Of a stretch of 64,000 nucleotides of DNA, positions 28,101-37,035 are shown one piece after another. A model generated the notes under the pieces. It worked only from the letters and a program-made list of their open reading frames with translations. It was not told the DNA's origin and ran no database searches. The translations under genes and the position numbers were made by a program. Source of the stretch: Parasphingopyxis algicola. Lineage in GTDB: Bacteria; Pseudomonadota; Alphaproteobacteria; Sphingomonadales; Sphingomonadaceae. Each line of letters starts with the position of its first letter. Position 1 is the first letter of the stretch. The DNA lies in the NCBI RefSeq assembly GCF_013378075.1, contig NZ_CP051131.1, positions 930,001-994,000 of the forward strand, written 5' to 3'.

Positions 28101-29377
28101 CAAGATGCGATCCGGTTTAGATATCGGACGATCGCCACCGCCGCCCGTTCTGACGAACTCTGTACAGGATCAATCGAATAAGTCTTTCGGAATGCCTTGA
28201 ACTGCGCAGGGCGATAGTAGCCGTGCATCTCCAGCGATCGTCCGAGAGTATCCGGCAACTGACCGATATCGTCGATCACGGGCCCGAACTTCCAGAATTC
28301 GTAGCTGGGATCGCCGCGCCAGTCGGCGTCATGCGAATTGAGGAAGATGGCTGGCCGTGGCCGTTCGATAAATTCGTAAATCTGACTGCTGACATCGCCG
28401 ATATAGATGTCTGCCGTCCGGGTGTAGGACATGTCGACCGAACGTTCGCTGCCGGTATCGATCAAGATGTTTTGTACATTGGCAAATCGCTTGTGCAGTG
28501 CCCTGCGCAGGCGAATCTGCAGATGCTCGGCCGACGCCAATATCTTCCGCCGGAACAGCATGACGTGCGGCGCGAAGATCAGGTTGAAGCGGTCCTGACC
28601 GGCGAAATGATGGAGCAGCTTTTCGCCGAACTTGAACCAGGACGAGAGCTTCGGATCGAAATGCGGATTGTAGAGCACAACCGGTCGGTCATTGTCGAAG
28701 AAGCGGGCTGGTTCCGAAGAGCGATGGGCATCGAATTTCGGATAACCGACCACGGCATAATCGCCGGGCCGAACCAGATGGGCGTCCAGCATTCGCGTTT
28801 TGGTCTTCTCGCCGGGCAGCAACACGAAATCAAAATTTGCGATCTCCGGCGCGACGGAGATGGAGCGGTCGCCCGCACCATGAGGCAGGAAAATAAGTTT
28901 GGGCTTTGCGAAGCCATAACGGGTCTTGAGCAATGTACTGGTCGTTTCCGGGACAATCAGCGCGTCATATCTGGCAAGCAGATCGAGGCTGGCTGCCAAC
29001 CCTCCAATCCGGCTGAGCGGGACGACGCCCCCCGTCAGTTTCTCGACGAGCGTGCCGAACTTGCTTTCCTCTAGCGGATAAAAGGCGGGCGGTTCGATAG
29101 AGGGGTCGAGCTTTGAAGCGACGGCCTGGCGTTGACGATCGCTTGATGTGAGCACATCGACACGCAGCTCCGGTGCCAAGGCCTGCAAGCAGGAAATTAT
29201 CGGTGCCGTGTGCGCGACCTGATGGATCTCGTCATGGTTGTAGAGAAAGCCCAGCCGCAGTCCTGAAACGCTACGTGTTGCAAAGGGTCGATCAGGTGCG
29301 AAGACGACAGACATTAAGCTAAGACGCCGCCACTCCATCGATCCCGCATCCCTGTCCGGAAAAATATTCAGGTTCAT
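28100..29377 (-). CDS. CDP-glycerol glycerophosphotransferase-like protein
   Basis: GT-B type protein of about 425 residues. The C-terminal half shows features of CDP-glycerol transferases: KLIFLPHGAGDRS near the middle, VVLYNPHFDPKLSSWFKFGE, and the region MSYTRTADIYIGDVSSQIYE followed by PRPAIFLNSH. The N-terminal half is divergent. Starts at ATG 29377 (with AGGTG upstream) or 29314 are possible. It heads a four-gene minus-strand run. A transferase of glycerol phosphate or similar to a glycan or lipid is the best guess. Confidence 0.7.
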   Translation of the reverse strand: MNLNIFPDRDAGSMEWRRLSLMSVVFAPDRPFATRSVSGLRLGFLYNHDEIHQVAHTAPIISCLQALAPELRVDVLTSSDRQRQAVASKLDPSIEPPAFYPLEESKFGTLVEKLTGGVVPLSRIGGLAASLDLLARYDALIVPETTSTLLKTRYGFAKPKLIFLPHGAGDRSISVAPEIANFDFVLLPGEKTKTRMLDAHLVRPGDYAVVGYPKFDAHRSSEPARFFDNDRPVVLYNPHFDPKLSSWFKFGEKLLHHFAGQDRFNLIFAPHVMLFRRKILASAEHLQIRLRRALHKRFANVQNILIDTGSERSVDMSYTRTADIYIGDVSSQIYEFIERPRPAIFLNSHDADWRGDPSYEFWKFGPVIDDIGQLPDTLGRSLEMHGYYRPAQFKAFRKTYSIDPVQSSSERAAVAIVRYLNRIAS

Positions 29378-29440
29378 CGCAAACACCTGATTTTGTAGAA
29401 GAACGGGTAGGATCAGGAGCGCAGATTTGGTTTATCGCGG

Positions 29441-30910
29441 ATGATACAGGCGGAAGCACTCGGTCGGGATCGAGCGGATTTGCGGCGCGGTGCATGGCAA
29501 ATCCTGAGCGGTTTCGGCGTGCGCACAGTTGCGCGCATCTTGCTGATCGTTTTCGTTGCCAAGCTTTACGGCGTTAGCGATTTTGGCCGACTCGGCGAAA
29601 CAGTCGCGATCGTCGAGTTGGCAGCCGCGCTGGCGACTTTCGGCCTCAACAAGACACTGCTCGGCAGGCTCGCCGGCGACGACGCGTCCGATGAGTCGAA
29701 AATCGTCTTGGAAGCACTCGCGATCACCGCTTGCGTTTCATTTCTCGTCACCGGTGCATTGTGGGTCCTCTGGGCGCTGATTGCCGGTCAGACCGATGGG
29801 GGCACGAGAATTGCCCTGATGGGCATTCCGCTCATCGCGCTGACCGAAATTGCGTTGACCGCTACCCGTCACCGGCGGACCGTCGCTTGGGACACGATCG
29901 TGAAGGCGGCCGTCAAACCATGGAGTTTCCTGCTGTTCGCCCTGACCGGATATTTATGGGCCGGCGGCGAACCGTCTTCGACGCAGACGCTGATCCTCGC
30001 CTATGTCGCGTCGCTTACGCTATCGGCCGTGATCGCAATCGGGGCGCTGTTCTTCGCATCCCGATTCACTCTGTCGGCTGCGCTGCGGCACTTCAGTCTG
30101 AGCGATACATTCCGCCTTGCCCGCGACTGCCTCCCGATCGCCGTCAACGAAACGGCGGTTTTTGCCTTTCGTCGCATCGATATCATCCTCTTGGCGCTGG
30201 TCGCCGGACCGGCAGCCACGGGCATCTATTATCTGGCGCAGCAGATCGGAACTGTGGTCGAAAAGGTCCGCTATCTCTTCGAACCGATGCTGGCGCCCAT
30301 CGTCGCGCAAACCAATTCGCTCGATATCATCGGCTACCATCTGCGCCGCCTCTGTCTCGGAATTTTCACGACGCAACTGGCGATCCTCGTTTTGATCGCA
30401 ATCCTCGGTCAACCGTTGCTGGACTGGCTGGGCGCGGGCTTCGCCGCCGGCCTGACGGTCGCGCTGGTCGTACTGGTCGGAGAACTGTTCGATGGCAGTT
30501 TCGGCCTTTGCGAGCTTCCGACCGTCTATCGCCATCCCCACTGGCCGCCGCGCCTCGTTCTTGCAGCTCTCGTGCTCGAAATCGGTCTCGTCTGGCTTCT
30601 CGCATCCCATTTTGGAGCACTGGGCGCCGCTACGGGTTTCGCGACGGCGATGCTCCTGCTGGCGATCGCCCGGCTCATGCTCATTCGGCGGCTTTACGGA
30701 CTGTCCATCCTCGGCAAACGATATGGCGTGGCGCTGCTGACGGGCGCAGTTGCCGCAGTTTCCGTCCTGTTCGGGTTTCGGTTGTCCAGCGACCATTCCA
30801 TGCTGACGGCGATCGCTGCTTCCGTCTCGTTCCTTATCTTATATGGTGGCGGCCTATGGCTGTTTCCGAGAAACCGAGCTGCCGGTGTTTCGGCTGCAAA
30901 TCCGGCCTGA
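29441..30910 (+). CDS. Wzx-type polysaccharide flippase
   Basis: Multi-helix (12 or more) membrane protein of 489 residues of the MATE/Wzx exporter superfamily. It begins with RRGAWQILSGFGVRTVARIL, a typical first helix of O-antigen flippases, with further helices up to residue 478. Such proteins flip lipid-linked oligosaccharides to the periplasm. It is divergent from the transferase gene across a gap of only 63 bases, and 19 bases ahead of the sigma factor gene on the same strand. Confidence 0.8.
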   Translation: MIQAEALGRDRADLRRGAWQILSGFGVRTVARILLIVFVAKLYGVSDFGRLGETVAIVELAAALATFGLNKTLLGRLAGDDASDESKIVLEALAITACVSFLVTGALWVLWALIAGQTDGGTRIALMGIPLIALTEIALTATRHRRTVAWDTIVKAAVKPWSFLLFALTGYLWAGGEPSSTQTLILAYVASLTLSAVIAIGALFFASRFTLSAALRHFSLSDTFRLARDCLPIAVNETAVFAFRRIDIILLALVAGPAATGIYYLAQQIGTVVEKVRYLFEPMLAPIVAQTNSLDIIGYHLRRLCLGIFTTQLAILVLIAILGQPLLDWLGAGFAAGLTVALVVLVGELFDGSFGLCELPTVYRHPHWPPRLVLAALVLEIGLVWLLASHFGALGAATGFATAMLLLAIARLMLIRRLYGLSILGKRYGVALLTGAVAAVSVLFGFRLSSDHSMLTAIAASVSFLILYGGGLWLFPRNRAAGVSAANPA

Positions 30911-30929
30911 GCTGGGCTTGAAGCAGGAA

Positions 30930-31469
30930 ATGGACAGCGAAACCAAGGGCCTGGCTGCGGTTTTTCTCGCAAACCGCCCGGCCTTGCTCGGCTTTGTGAC
31001 CGCACGGCTGGCCGGAGCGCCGGAAGCCGAAGACATATTGCAAGACATCTGGCTCAAGCTGGATGGCGTGGAACCCAGCGGGCCCGTCGCCGATCCGCTG
31101 GCCTATCTCTATCGCATGACGGAAAATGCGCTCAGGGACCGGCTCCGGTCCGAAGCGCGACGACGCGTCCGGGAAGCCCATTGGGTGGAAGATTTCAGCG
31201 GCCATCTCGAGGACAGCGGAGATGCGCTTTCGCCCGAGAAGATTGCCGTCGAGCGGGATCGGCTGCGGTTGGTCGAAGCGCGCATCGCCGCATTGCCCGG
31301 CCGCACCAAATCGATCTTCCGCGCCGCGCGGATCGAGGAACGCAAACAAGCCGATATCGCCGCCGAACTCGATATCAGCCTCAGCGCCGTGGAGAAGCAT
31401 CTCCAACGCGCCTATAAGGCGGTCATCGACGCGCGCCGCGAATATGATGCGGAAATGGAGGTCGAGTGA
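30930..31469 (+). CDS. ECF sigma factor, FecI-like
   Basis: RNA polymerase sigma factor of about 179 residues. Region 2 covers about residues 10-75 (AGAPEAEDILQDIWLKLDGV, then DPLAYLYRMTENALRDRLRS). Region 4 covers about 113-168 (IAALPGRTKSIFRAARIEER and KQADIAAELDISLSAVEKHL). ATG at 30930 has an AGGA ribosome site; the longer frame begins inside the flippase gene. The stop overlaps the FecR start (GTGA), the standard FecI-FecR arrangement. It is expected to direct transcription of the downstream TonB receptor and possibly other genes. Confidence 0.92.
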   Translation: MDSETKGLAAVFLANRPALLGFVTARLAGAPEAEDILQDIWLKLDGVEPSGPVADPLAYLYRMTENALRDRLRSEARRRVREAHWVEDFSGHLEDSGDALSPEKIAVERDRLRLVEARIAALPGRTKSIFRAARIEERKQADIAAELDISLSAVEKHLQRAYKAVIDARREYDAEMEVE

Positions 31470-32443
31470 CGTCTAACGATCCTATGACCGGCAAATCTGT
31501 CTTGATCGACGACGAAATCGTCGCCCGGGCCGCGGCGTGGCATCTTCGCGTCGAGGGCGGCGAGATGCGTACTCCCGACTGGGAGGAGTTTACTTCCTGG
31601 CTCGAAGCCGATGCGTTGCACGCGGAAGCCTATAACCGGACCGTCGAAGCCGATGCCGATCTGGTAGCCGCAGCCCATGCGGGAATTCTCGACAGCGCGC
31701 CGGAAGCCGCCAATGACCAAGCCCCGACATCGCGGCGCCGTTTCCTGGCAGGCGGCGTCGCGATTGCGGCGACCGCCATAGCCGGTGTCCTCCTCTGGCC
31801 CTCTCAAAGCCAGCAGGATTTCACGACCTATGCAACCGCAGCCGGAGAAAGGCGCACCATCTCGGTTTCCGATGGCCTGAGGGTCGAAATGAATGGTGGA
31901 ACCGAAATCGCTGTCGCCGACGGCGGCCAGCCGACCGTCCGGCTCGAAGGGGGCGAAGCCGCCTTCTTCGTCGAAAGCCGGCAGCCCGGTGCGCTTCGCG
32001 TCGAAGTCGGCGCACTAACGCTGGTCGACAACGGAACGATTTTCAACGTAATCAGGCATGACGGTTGGATCCGGGCGGGCGTCGCCGAGGGCGCGATCGT
32101 CGCCAATCCGGACAGTGAGGCAGTCACGCTGACGGCAGGACAAACGCTCCGTCTGCGCGAAGGCAGCGGCATGATCGAACGCGGACAGGCAGAACCGCAG
32201 GATGTCACGGCCTGGCGGGATGGACAGCTTGCCTATTCCGACACGCCCGCGCCCGTCATCGCTGCCGATCTGAGCCGCAATCTCGGAGTCACGGTAAACG
32301 TGGATCAAGAGATCGGCCGACGCCGCCTGACAGGAATTATTCAGCTGGATGGCGACGAAGATGCGATCATCGCAAACGCCGCCGCGCTGCTCGATGGCTA
32401 TGCCCGGCAAACCGCGAACGGCTGGATGATCGCCGCGAACTAG
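31466..32443 (+). CDS. FecR-type anti-sigma/signal transducer
   Basis: Inner-membrane regulator of 325 residues. The cytoplasmic N-terminal domain (about 1-85, with ARAAAWHLRVEGGEMRTPDW) binds the sigma factor. One membrane helix is at about residues 94-110 after TSRRRFL, and a periplasmic FecR domain follows (about 120-230). A C-terminal STN-like module ends the protein (NLGVTVNVDQEIGRRRLTGI). GTG at 31466 overlaps the sigma stop. Confidence 0.92.
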   Translation: MTSNDPMTGKSVLIDDEIVARAAAWHLRVEGGEMRTPDWEEFTSWLEADALHAEAYNRTVEADADLVAAAHAGILDSAPEAANDQAPTSRRRFLAGGVAIAATAIAGVLLWPSQSQQDFTTYATAAGERRTISVSDGLRVEMNGGTEIAVADGGQPTVRLEGGEAAFFVESRQPGALRVEVGALTLVDNGTIFNVIRHDGWIRAGVAEGAIVANPDSEAVTLTAGQTLRLREGSGMIERGQAEPQDVTAWRDGQLAYSDTPAPVIAADLSRNLGVTVNVDQEIGRRRLTGIIQLDGDEDAIIANAAALLDGYARQTANGWMIAAN

Positions 32444-32503
32444 GTACGGCACCAACCGGCGTCACCTTGTGGCATCCTGACACTGTCACTAGCACCCTAA
32501 GCC

Positions 32504-34888
32504 ATGAATCGTCCGCTCATTCTGCTCCTGGCCCGATCCGCGGCAATGGGCTTCGGTCTGGCGGGCGTGTTTGCACTCCCCATCGAGGTGGCGTCCGCGC
32601 AATCGCAGCACCGGATTTCCATACCCGCCGGTACGCTGGATGCTGCTTTGCGGAGCTTGGCCCGCCAGACTGGGATATCCGTCGGCGGCACGATCCAAGG
32701 GCTCCGGCAAATCCGGACGCCCACCATCGAAGGCGAGATGTCAGCGGAAGCGGCGCTACGCCTCCTGCTGCGGGGAACCGGCTTTACCTTTCGCCGAAGC
32801 GGCAACCGCACCTACCGCATTGAACGACGGTTGCTCCCGCAACGATCGGCTCCGCCGCCCTCACCATCTGCGCAGCAAACTCCTCCGCCCGCGCCAGCGC
32901 GACCCATTATCGTCACCGCCAGCAAGCGCGAACTCTACTTTTCCGACTATGCGGGGGGCGCGACCGTTATCGAACTCGACGACGCCCTGCCGGGAATCCA
33001 GCTGAGCAGCTTGGAGGGCCTTCTCTCCTCGTTGCCGATCACCGCATCGACCAATCTGGGATCGGGCCGCAACAAGCTATTCATACGCGGCATCGCGGAT
33101 AGCAGTTTCAACGGGCCCACCCAATCGACCGTGGGCCTCTATTATGGCGATCTGAGGCTGATCTACAGCGCGCCGAACCCCGATCTGCGGCTCTATGATA
33201 TCGATCGCGTGGAACTGCTCGAAGGACCGCAGGGAACGCTCTATGGCGCCGGCGCGCTGGGCGGCGTCATCCGCCTGTCCCCCAGCCGCGCCGCCTTGGG
33301 CGAATGGGAAGGCGCAGCCTGGGCATCGGGAACCGTCACCGAGGGCGGCGAACCCGGATACGACTTGGCTGGAATGGTAAATGTTCCAGTCGGGGACCGC
33401 ATAGCCGCTCGCGTTCTCGGATATTCGGGAAGACTCGGCGGCTACGTAGACGATCTCCAACGCGGGCTGGGTGACATCAATCGCACCGAGATAGAGGGCT
33501 GGCGCGCGACGATCCGCGTGGAGATTGCTGAGGGTTGGACGATCGATCTCGACGGTGTCCAGCAGATGCTCGACACGCTCGATGGCCAATATGTCGATGC
33601 CGATATTGGCGGGCTCAATCGTCGCAGCGCGATCGCCCAGCCCTTCGATAGCGACATCAGCGGCGCCGGCATCACGATAACCGGCGCAATCAACGGACTG
33701 TCGCTGATTTCCGCAACCGGAGTTTTCCGCAGCGATCTCGACACGATATTCGATGCCAGCGCCCTTTCCGATACTGACGAGATACTGGGGTTCGAGGAGG
33801 AGCGGCGGATCGATCTTGTCAGCCATGAGACGCGTATCGCCTCGGGCCGGGAGGCCAGCTTCTCCTGGGTGATCGGCGGCAGCCTTGTCCGGAATATCGA
33901 TCGTCGCTTCCAATTTCTCGGTGATCCCGACGACCCCGATCCCCGTGCCGAAACACGCAATGAAACTACCGAAATCGCGGTCTTTGGGGAAGGCACCTTG
34001 CCGTTGACACCGAGGCTCTCCGCAACAGCCGGGACCCGTATCGTCTACAGCGAGAGTTTCAGCGAAGCCTTGCTGGCGGACGGTTCGGAGATCGATCCGC
34101 AAGCCAGTTCGACCCGCGTCTTGCCGACTGCTGGCCTCTCCTGGCGTCCGAACGACGATGCGATGGTCTATGGGCGCTATCAACGCGGCTATCGCGCCAG
34201 CGGGCTCAGCATCGACGGTGTCGATACAATGACGCCAACCGTCAGCCGCTTCGAACCCGACAGTTTGCAGACCATCGAGTTGGGAACGCACGTTACCGTG
34301 TCGCAGCCTATGTCAGTCGAGCTATCGGTCATCGGCTTTTTTACAAATTGGGATGGCATTCAGGCCGACCTGATTGGCGATCAGGGCTTCTCCCTGACCC
34401 GCAACATCGGCAGCGCCAGAGTCTACGGCATTACGGCAAGCGCCTCCGTCCAGCCGGTCGAACAGCTACGGATAAGCGGGGCTTTCTTCGCCAACCAAAC
34501 CCATTTCGACGCGGCTACCGATCTTGACGCCGGGGAAGAGGAAAGGCTGCCCAATGTGGCCGAGTTCGGAGCGCGAGCGAGCGTCGAACTGACCATTCCA
34601 ATCTCTGACGCCTGGCGGTTCGAGGCTGTGACGGCACTTGACTATACAGGCGAGTCATTCCTCGGCGTCGATCCGACATTGGAGTTTGCACAAGGCGGCT
34701 ATTTCGAAGTCGATGCGACTATCGCACTTCGCTCGGACGACTGGACGCTTTCCATCGAAGGCAGCAACCTCAGCAATGTGCGAGGGAACAGCTTTGCGTT
34801 CGGCAACCCGTTTGCCGTCCGAGACGCCCAGCAAACAACACCGGTCAGGCCGCGTGAGATCAGGTTTTCCAGCACCGTGCAATTCTAG
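32504..34888 (+). CDS. TonB-dependent outer-membrane receptor with STN signalling domain
   Basis: Outer-membrane transporter of 794 residues. A signal peptide ends near residue 32 (PIEVASA). An N-terminal STN domain (about 36-108, RISIPAGTLDAALRSLARQT) is the part that talks to FecR. A Pro/Ala-rich linker leads to the plug (about 140-260, with GPQGTLYGAGALGGVI) and then a 22-strand barrel ending in aromatic Phe. The trio is like fecI-fecR-fecA. The ligand is unknown; iron chelates or glycans are both possible. Confidence 0.92.
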   Translation: MNRPLILLLARSAAMGFGLAGVFALPIEVASAQSQHRISIPAGTLDAALRSLARQTGISVGGTIQGLRQIRTPTIEGEMSAEAALRLLLRGTGFTFRRSGNRTYRIERRLLPQRSAPPPSPSAQQTPPPAPARPIIVTASKRELYFSDYAGGATVIELDDALPGIQLSSLEGLLSSLPITASTNLGSGRNKLFIRGIADSSFNGPTQSTVGLYYGDLRLIYSAPNPDLRLYDIDRVELLEGPQGTLYGAGALGGVIRLSPSRAALGEWEGAAWASGTVTEGGEPGYDLAGMVNVPVGDRIAARVLGYSGRLGGYVDDLQRGLGDINRTEIEGWRATIRVEIAEGWTIDLDGVQQMLDTLDGQYVDADIGGLNRRSAIAQPFDSDISGAGITITGAINGLSLISATGVFRSDLDTIFDASALSDTDEILGFEEERRIDLVSHETRIASGREASFSWVIGGSLVRNIDRRFQFLGDPDDPDPRAETRNETTEIAVFGEGTLPLTPRLSATAGTRIVYSESFSEALLADGSEIDPQASSTRVLPTAGLSWRPNDDAMVYGRYQRGYRASGLSIDGVDTMTPTVSRFEPDSLQTIELGTHVTVSQPMSVELSVIGFFTNWDGIQADLIGDQGFSLTRNIGSARVYGITASASVQPVEQLRISGAFFANQTHFDAATDLDAGEEERLPNVAEFGARASVELTIPISDAWRFEAVTALDYTGESFLGVDPTLEFAQGGYFEVDATIALRSDDWTLSIEGSNLSNVRGNSFAFGNPFAVRDAQQTTPVRPREIRFSSTVQF

Positions 34889-35004
34889 GGATTTGGCGGA
34901 TTGCTGTGAATGGCCGCTTTGGGCGCAAAGCAGATTCCAGAATCCATGGTGATATCCCGGACAATTTGGCCAGATCACTGATACACATGTCGCTGGAAGA
35001 GTAG

Positions 35005-36513
35005 TTAACTCCGCGGCGGCTGCCTTCGATAACTCAACGCTTCGGCGACATGCAAACGGCCTACCTCTTCGCTGCCCGCAAGATCGGCAATGGTGCGGCT
35101 GACACGCAGGACACGGGAATAGCCGCGCGCGGTCAGCCGCATCGCCTCGGCGGCATGGCCCAGCAACGTCCGTCCGGCTTCGTCCGGTGTCGCCACGCTG
35201 TCGAGCAGTTCGCCGTCCGCCTCGCAATTGGTGCGGACGGATTCGTCGGCATAGCGCGCGGTCTGGATCGCGCGCGCCGCCTTTACCCGTTTCGCAACCT
35301 CGGCCGATCCTTCGGCCGCCGGCGGAAGCGTGAGATCGGCGGCGGACACGGCCTGCACGTCGACATGCAGATCGATCCGGTCGAGCAGCGGGCCGGAAAT
35401 CTTCGCCTGATAGTCGGCCGCGCATTTGGGCGCGCGCGAACAGGCGAGCGCGGCATCGCCGAGATGGCCGCAGCGGCACGGGTTCATCGCCGCGACGAGC
35501 TGGACGCGCGCCGGGAAGCTGACATGCGCATTGGCGCGGGCGATCGATACGGTTCCCGTCTCGAGCGGCTGGCGCAGCGAATCGAGTACGGGACGCTGGA
35601 ATTCGGGCAGTTCGTCGAGGAACAGCACGCCGAGATGCGCGAGGCTCACCTCGCCCGGCCGCACCTTGAGCCCGCCGCCCACCAGCGCGGCCATCGATGC
35701 CGAATGATGCGGCGCGCGATAGGGCCGGTTGCGCGCGAGCTTGCCGCCTTCCAGCGTCCCGGCAACGCTGGCCACCATCGACACTTCGAGCGCCTCGGCC
35801 GCCGTCAGTTCGGGAAGAATGCCGGACAGACAGGCCGCCATCAGCGATTTGCCGGAGCCGGGCGGCCCGGACATCAGCAGGTTGTGGCCGCCCGCCGCGG
35901 CGATTTCGAGCGCGCGCTTCGCGGTTTCCTGGCCCTTCACCTGGGCGAGATCCGGGCCCGCCACCGGCTCCTCGACATCCCCCGGCGCCGGCGCAGCGAG
36001 CTGGCTCGTGCCCTTGAAATGGTTGAGCAGCGCGAGAAGGTCGGGCGCGCCGATCACCTCGACGTCGCCTGCCCAGGCGGCCTCCGGACCCTGCGCCTCG
36101 GGACAGACCAGTCCAAGATCGCGCGACGACGCGTTAAGCGCGGCGAGCAGTACGCCGGGCGACGGCGCGACCCGCCCGTCGAGCCCGAGCTCGCCGACGA
36201 CGACATAGCCGGCCAGGGTTTCCGCATCGATCACGCCCATCGCGCCCAGCAGCCCGAGCGCGATCGGCAGGTCGTAATGCGATCCTTCCTTGGGAAGATC
36301 GGCCGGCGAGAGGTTGATCGTGATCCGTTTGGGTGGCAGCGCCAGCCCGATCGCCGAAATCGCCGCGCGCACGCGTTCGCGGCTCTCGGCCACTGCTTTG
36401 TCTGGTAATCCTACCAGATTGAAAGCGGGCACGCCGGGCGCGATCTGAACCTGCGCCTCCACGGCGCGCGCCTCGAGCCCCAGATAGGCGGTCGTCGCGA
36501 CGTGAGCGACCAT
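35005..36513 (-). CDS. comM: ComM/YifB-type Mg-chelatase-like AAA+ ATPase
   Basis: Full-length ComM homologue (502 residues); ComM is a hexameric helicase that promotes branch migration in natural transformation. It has an N-terminal Lon-protease-like domain, Walker A GPPGSGKS at residues 216-223, Walker B LGVLFLDELPEF, the MNPCRCGH motif near 342-350 and the C-terminal Mg-chelatase domain. ATG at 36513 follows a GGGAGG ribosome site. Its last 158 codons are duplicated at 24326-24800. Confidence 0.95.
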   Translation of the reverse strand: MVAHVATTAYLGLEARAVEAQVQIAPGVPAFNLVGLPDKAVAESRERVRAAISAIGLALPPKRITINLSPADLPKEGSHYDLPIALGLLGAMGVIDAETLAGYVVVGELGLDGRVAPSPGVLLAALNASSRDLGLVCPEAQGPEAAWAGDVEVIGAPDLLALLNHFKGTSQLAAPAPGDVEEPVAGPDLAQVKGQETAKRALEIAAAGGHNLLMSGPPGSGKSLMAACLSGILPELTAAEALEVSMVASVAGTLEGGKLARNRPYRAPHHSASMAALVGGGLKVRPGEVSLAHLGVLFLDELPEFQRPVLDSLRQPLETGTVSIARANAHVSFPARVQLVAAMNPCRCGHLGDAALACSRAPKCAADYQAKISGPLLDRIDLHVDVQAVSAADLTLPPAAEGSAEVAKRVKAARAIQTARYADESVRTNCEADGELLDSVATPDEAGRTLLGHAAEAMRLTARGYSRVLRVSRTIADLAGSEEVGRLHVAEALSYRRQPPRS

Positions 36514-36637
36514 CCGCAAGCCTCCCTATATTCCCTGTTTGTTCTCTTTTTTGCACGGCCCACCGCAAGAGTCGAGACCATGCCCTCATTCCGTCACACA
36601 TCTTGCCCAAAGGCGGTCGCGTACCCAGTTGAGAATT

Positions 36638-36943
36638 GTGGAAAACGACGTCATCGCCAAGCAACCCGACAAACGCGCCGGTATCCGTTTCGTCCTGACG
36701 GTATTCGGCGGCCTGCTCGTGGCCTCGGCGCCGATCGTCGGACTGCTGCCCGGTCCCGGCGGCATCTTCGTTTTCGCGATCGGTTTCGCACTGATGCTCA
36801 AAAATTCGGCGATCGTCCGGCGCTTCTATGCGCGGCTCAAGAACCGGCATCCGAAAAAGGGCGAATGGGTCGACTGGGCGATGCGCCGCAAGAGCGCGAT
36901 CCGGCGCATCCGCCGCAAGCGCGAAAACCGCGACGCTGATTGA
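36638..36943 (+). CDS. Small membrane protein with PGPGG motif
   Basis: A 101-residue protein with one hairpin of two helices (about residues 13-34 and 38-52) joined at LLPGPGGIFVFAIGFALML, resembling PGPGW-type transmembrane proteins. The C-terminal half is strongly basic (RRKSAIRRIRRKRENRD). GTG at 36638 was chosen because the hydrophobic part starts soon after; an ORF start at 36539 adds a poorly supported extension. Function unknown. Confidence 0.7.
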   Translation: MENDVIAKQPDKRAGIRFVLTVFGGLLVASAPIVGLLPGPGGIFVFAIGFALMLKNSAIVRRFYARLKNRHPKKGEWVDWAMRRKSAIRRIRRKRENRDAD

Positions 36944-36968
36944 CTTTGACGGACTCTTCGACTAGCAC
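36940..36968 (+). promoter_or_regulatory. Candidate rpmH promoter
   Basis: TTGACT (36940-36945), a 17-base spacer, and TAGCAC (36963-36968). The -35 box overlaps the stop of the preceding gene. Transcription from here would place the hairpin at 36984-37010 in the rpmH leader. Confidence 0.4.
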
Positions 36969-36983
36969 CGCGACCAGATTTGA

Positions 36984-37010
36984 GGCCGCCCGCAAGGCGC
37001 GGCCCTTTTT
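36984..37010 (+). terminator. Terminator-like hairpin upstream of rpmH
   Basis: GGCCGC (36984-36989) pairs with GCGGCC (36999-37004), followed by CTTTTT. It may end transcripts of the upstream membrane-protein gene, or act as an attenuator in the rpmH leader if the promoter at 36940 is used. Confidence 0.6.
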
Positions 37011-37035
37011 GTTCCAGTTTTTGAGGAAATGAGCG

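Larger units (their letters stand above)
24801..35479. mobile_element. Putative island inserted in comM
   Basis: The segment between the two comM breakpoints (10.7 kb) holds only accessory genes: a broken XRE regulator, a glycan-type cluster, a sigma/FecR/TonB trio and a comM 3' end that completes the target gene. This is the pattern left when an element integrates within a gene and restores it with its own copy of the distal part. No integrase, transposase or terminal inverted repeats were seen, so the mechanism is unknown. Alternatives are partial duplication followed by gene gain. Confidence 0.5.
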
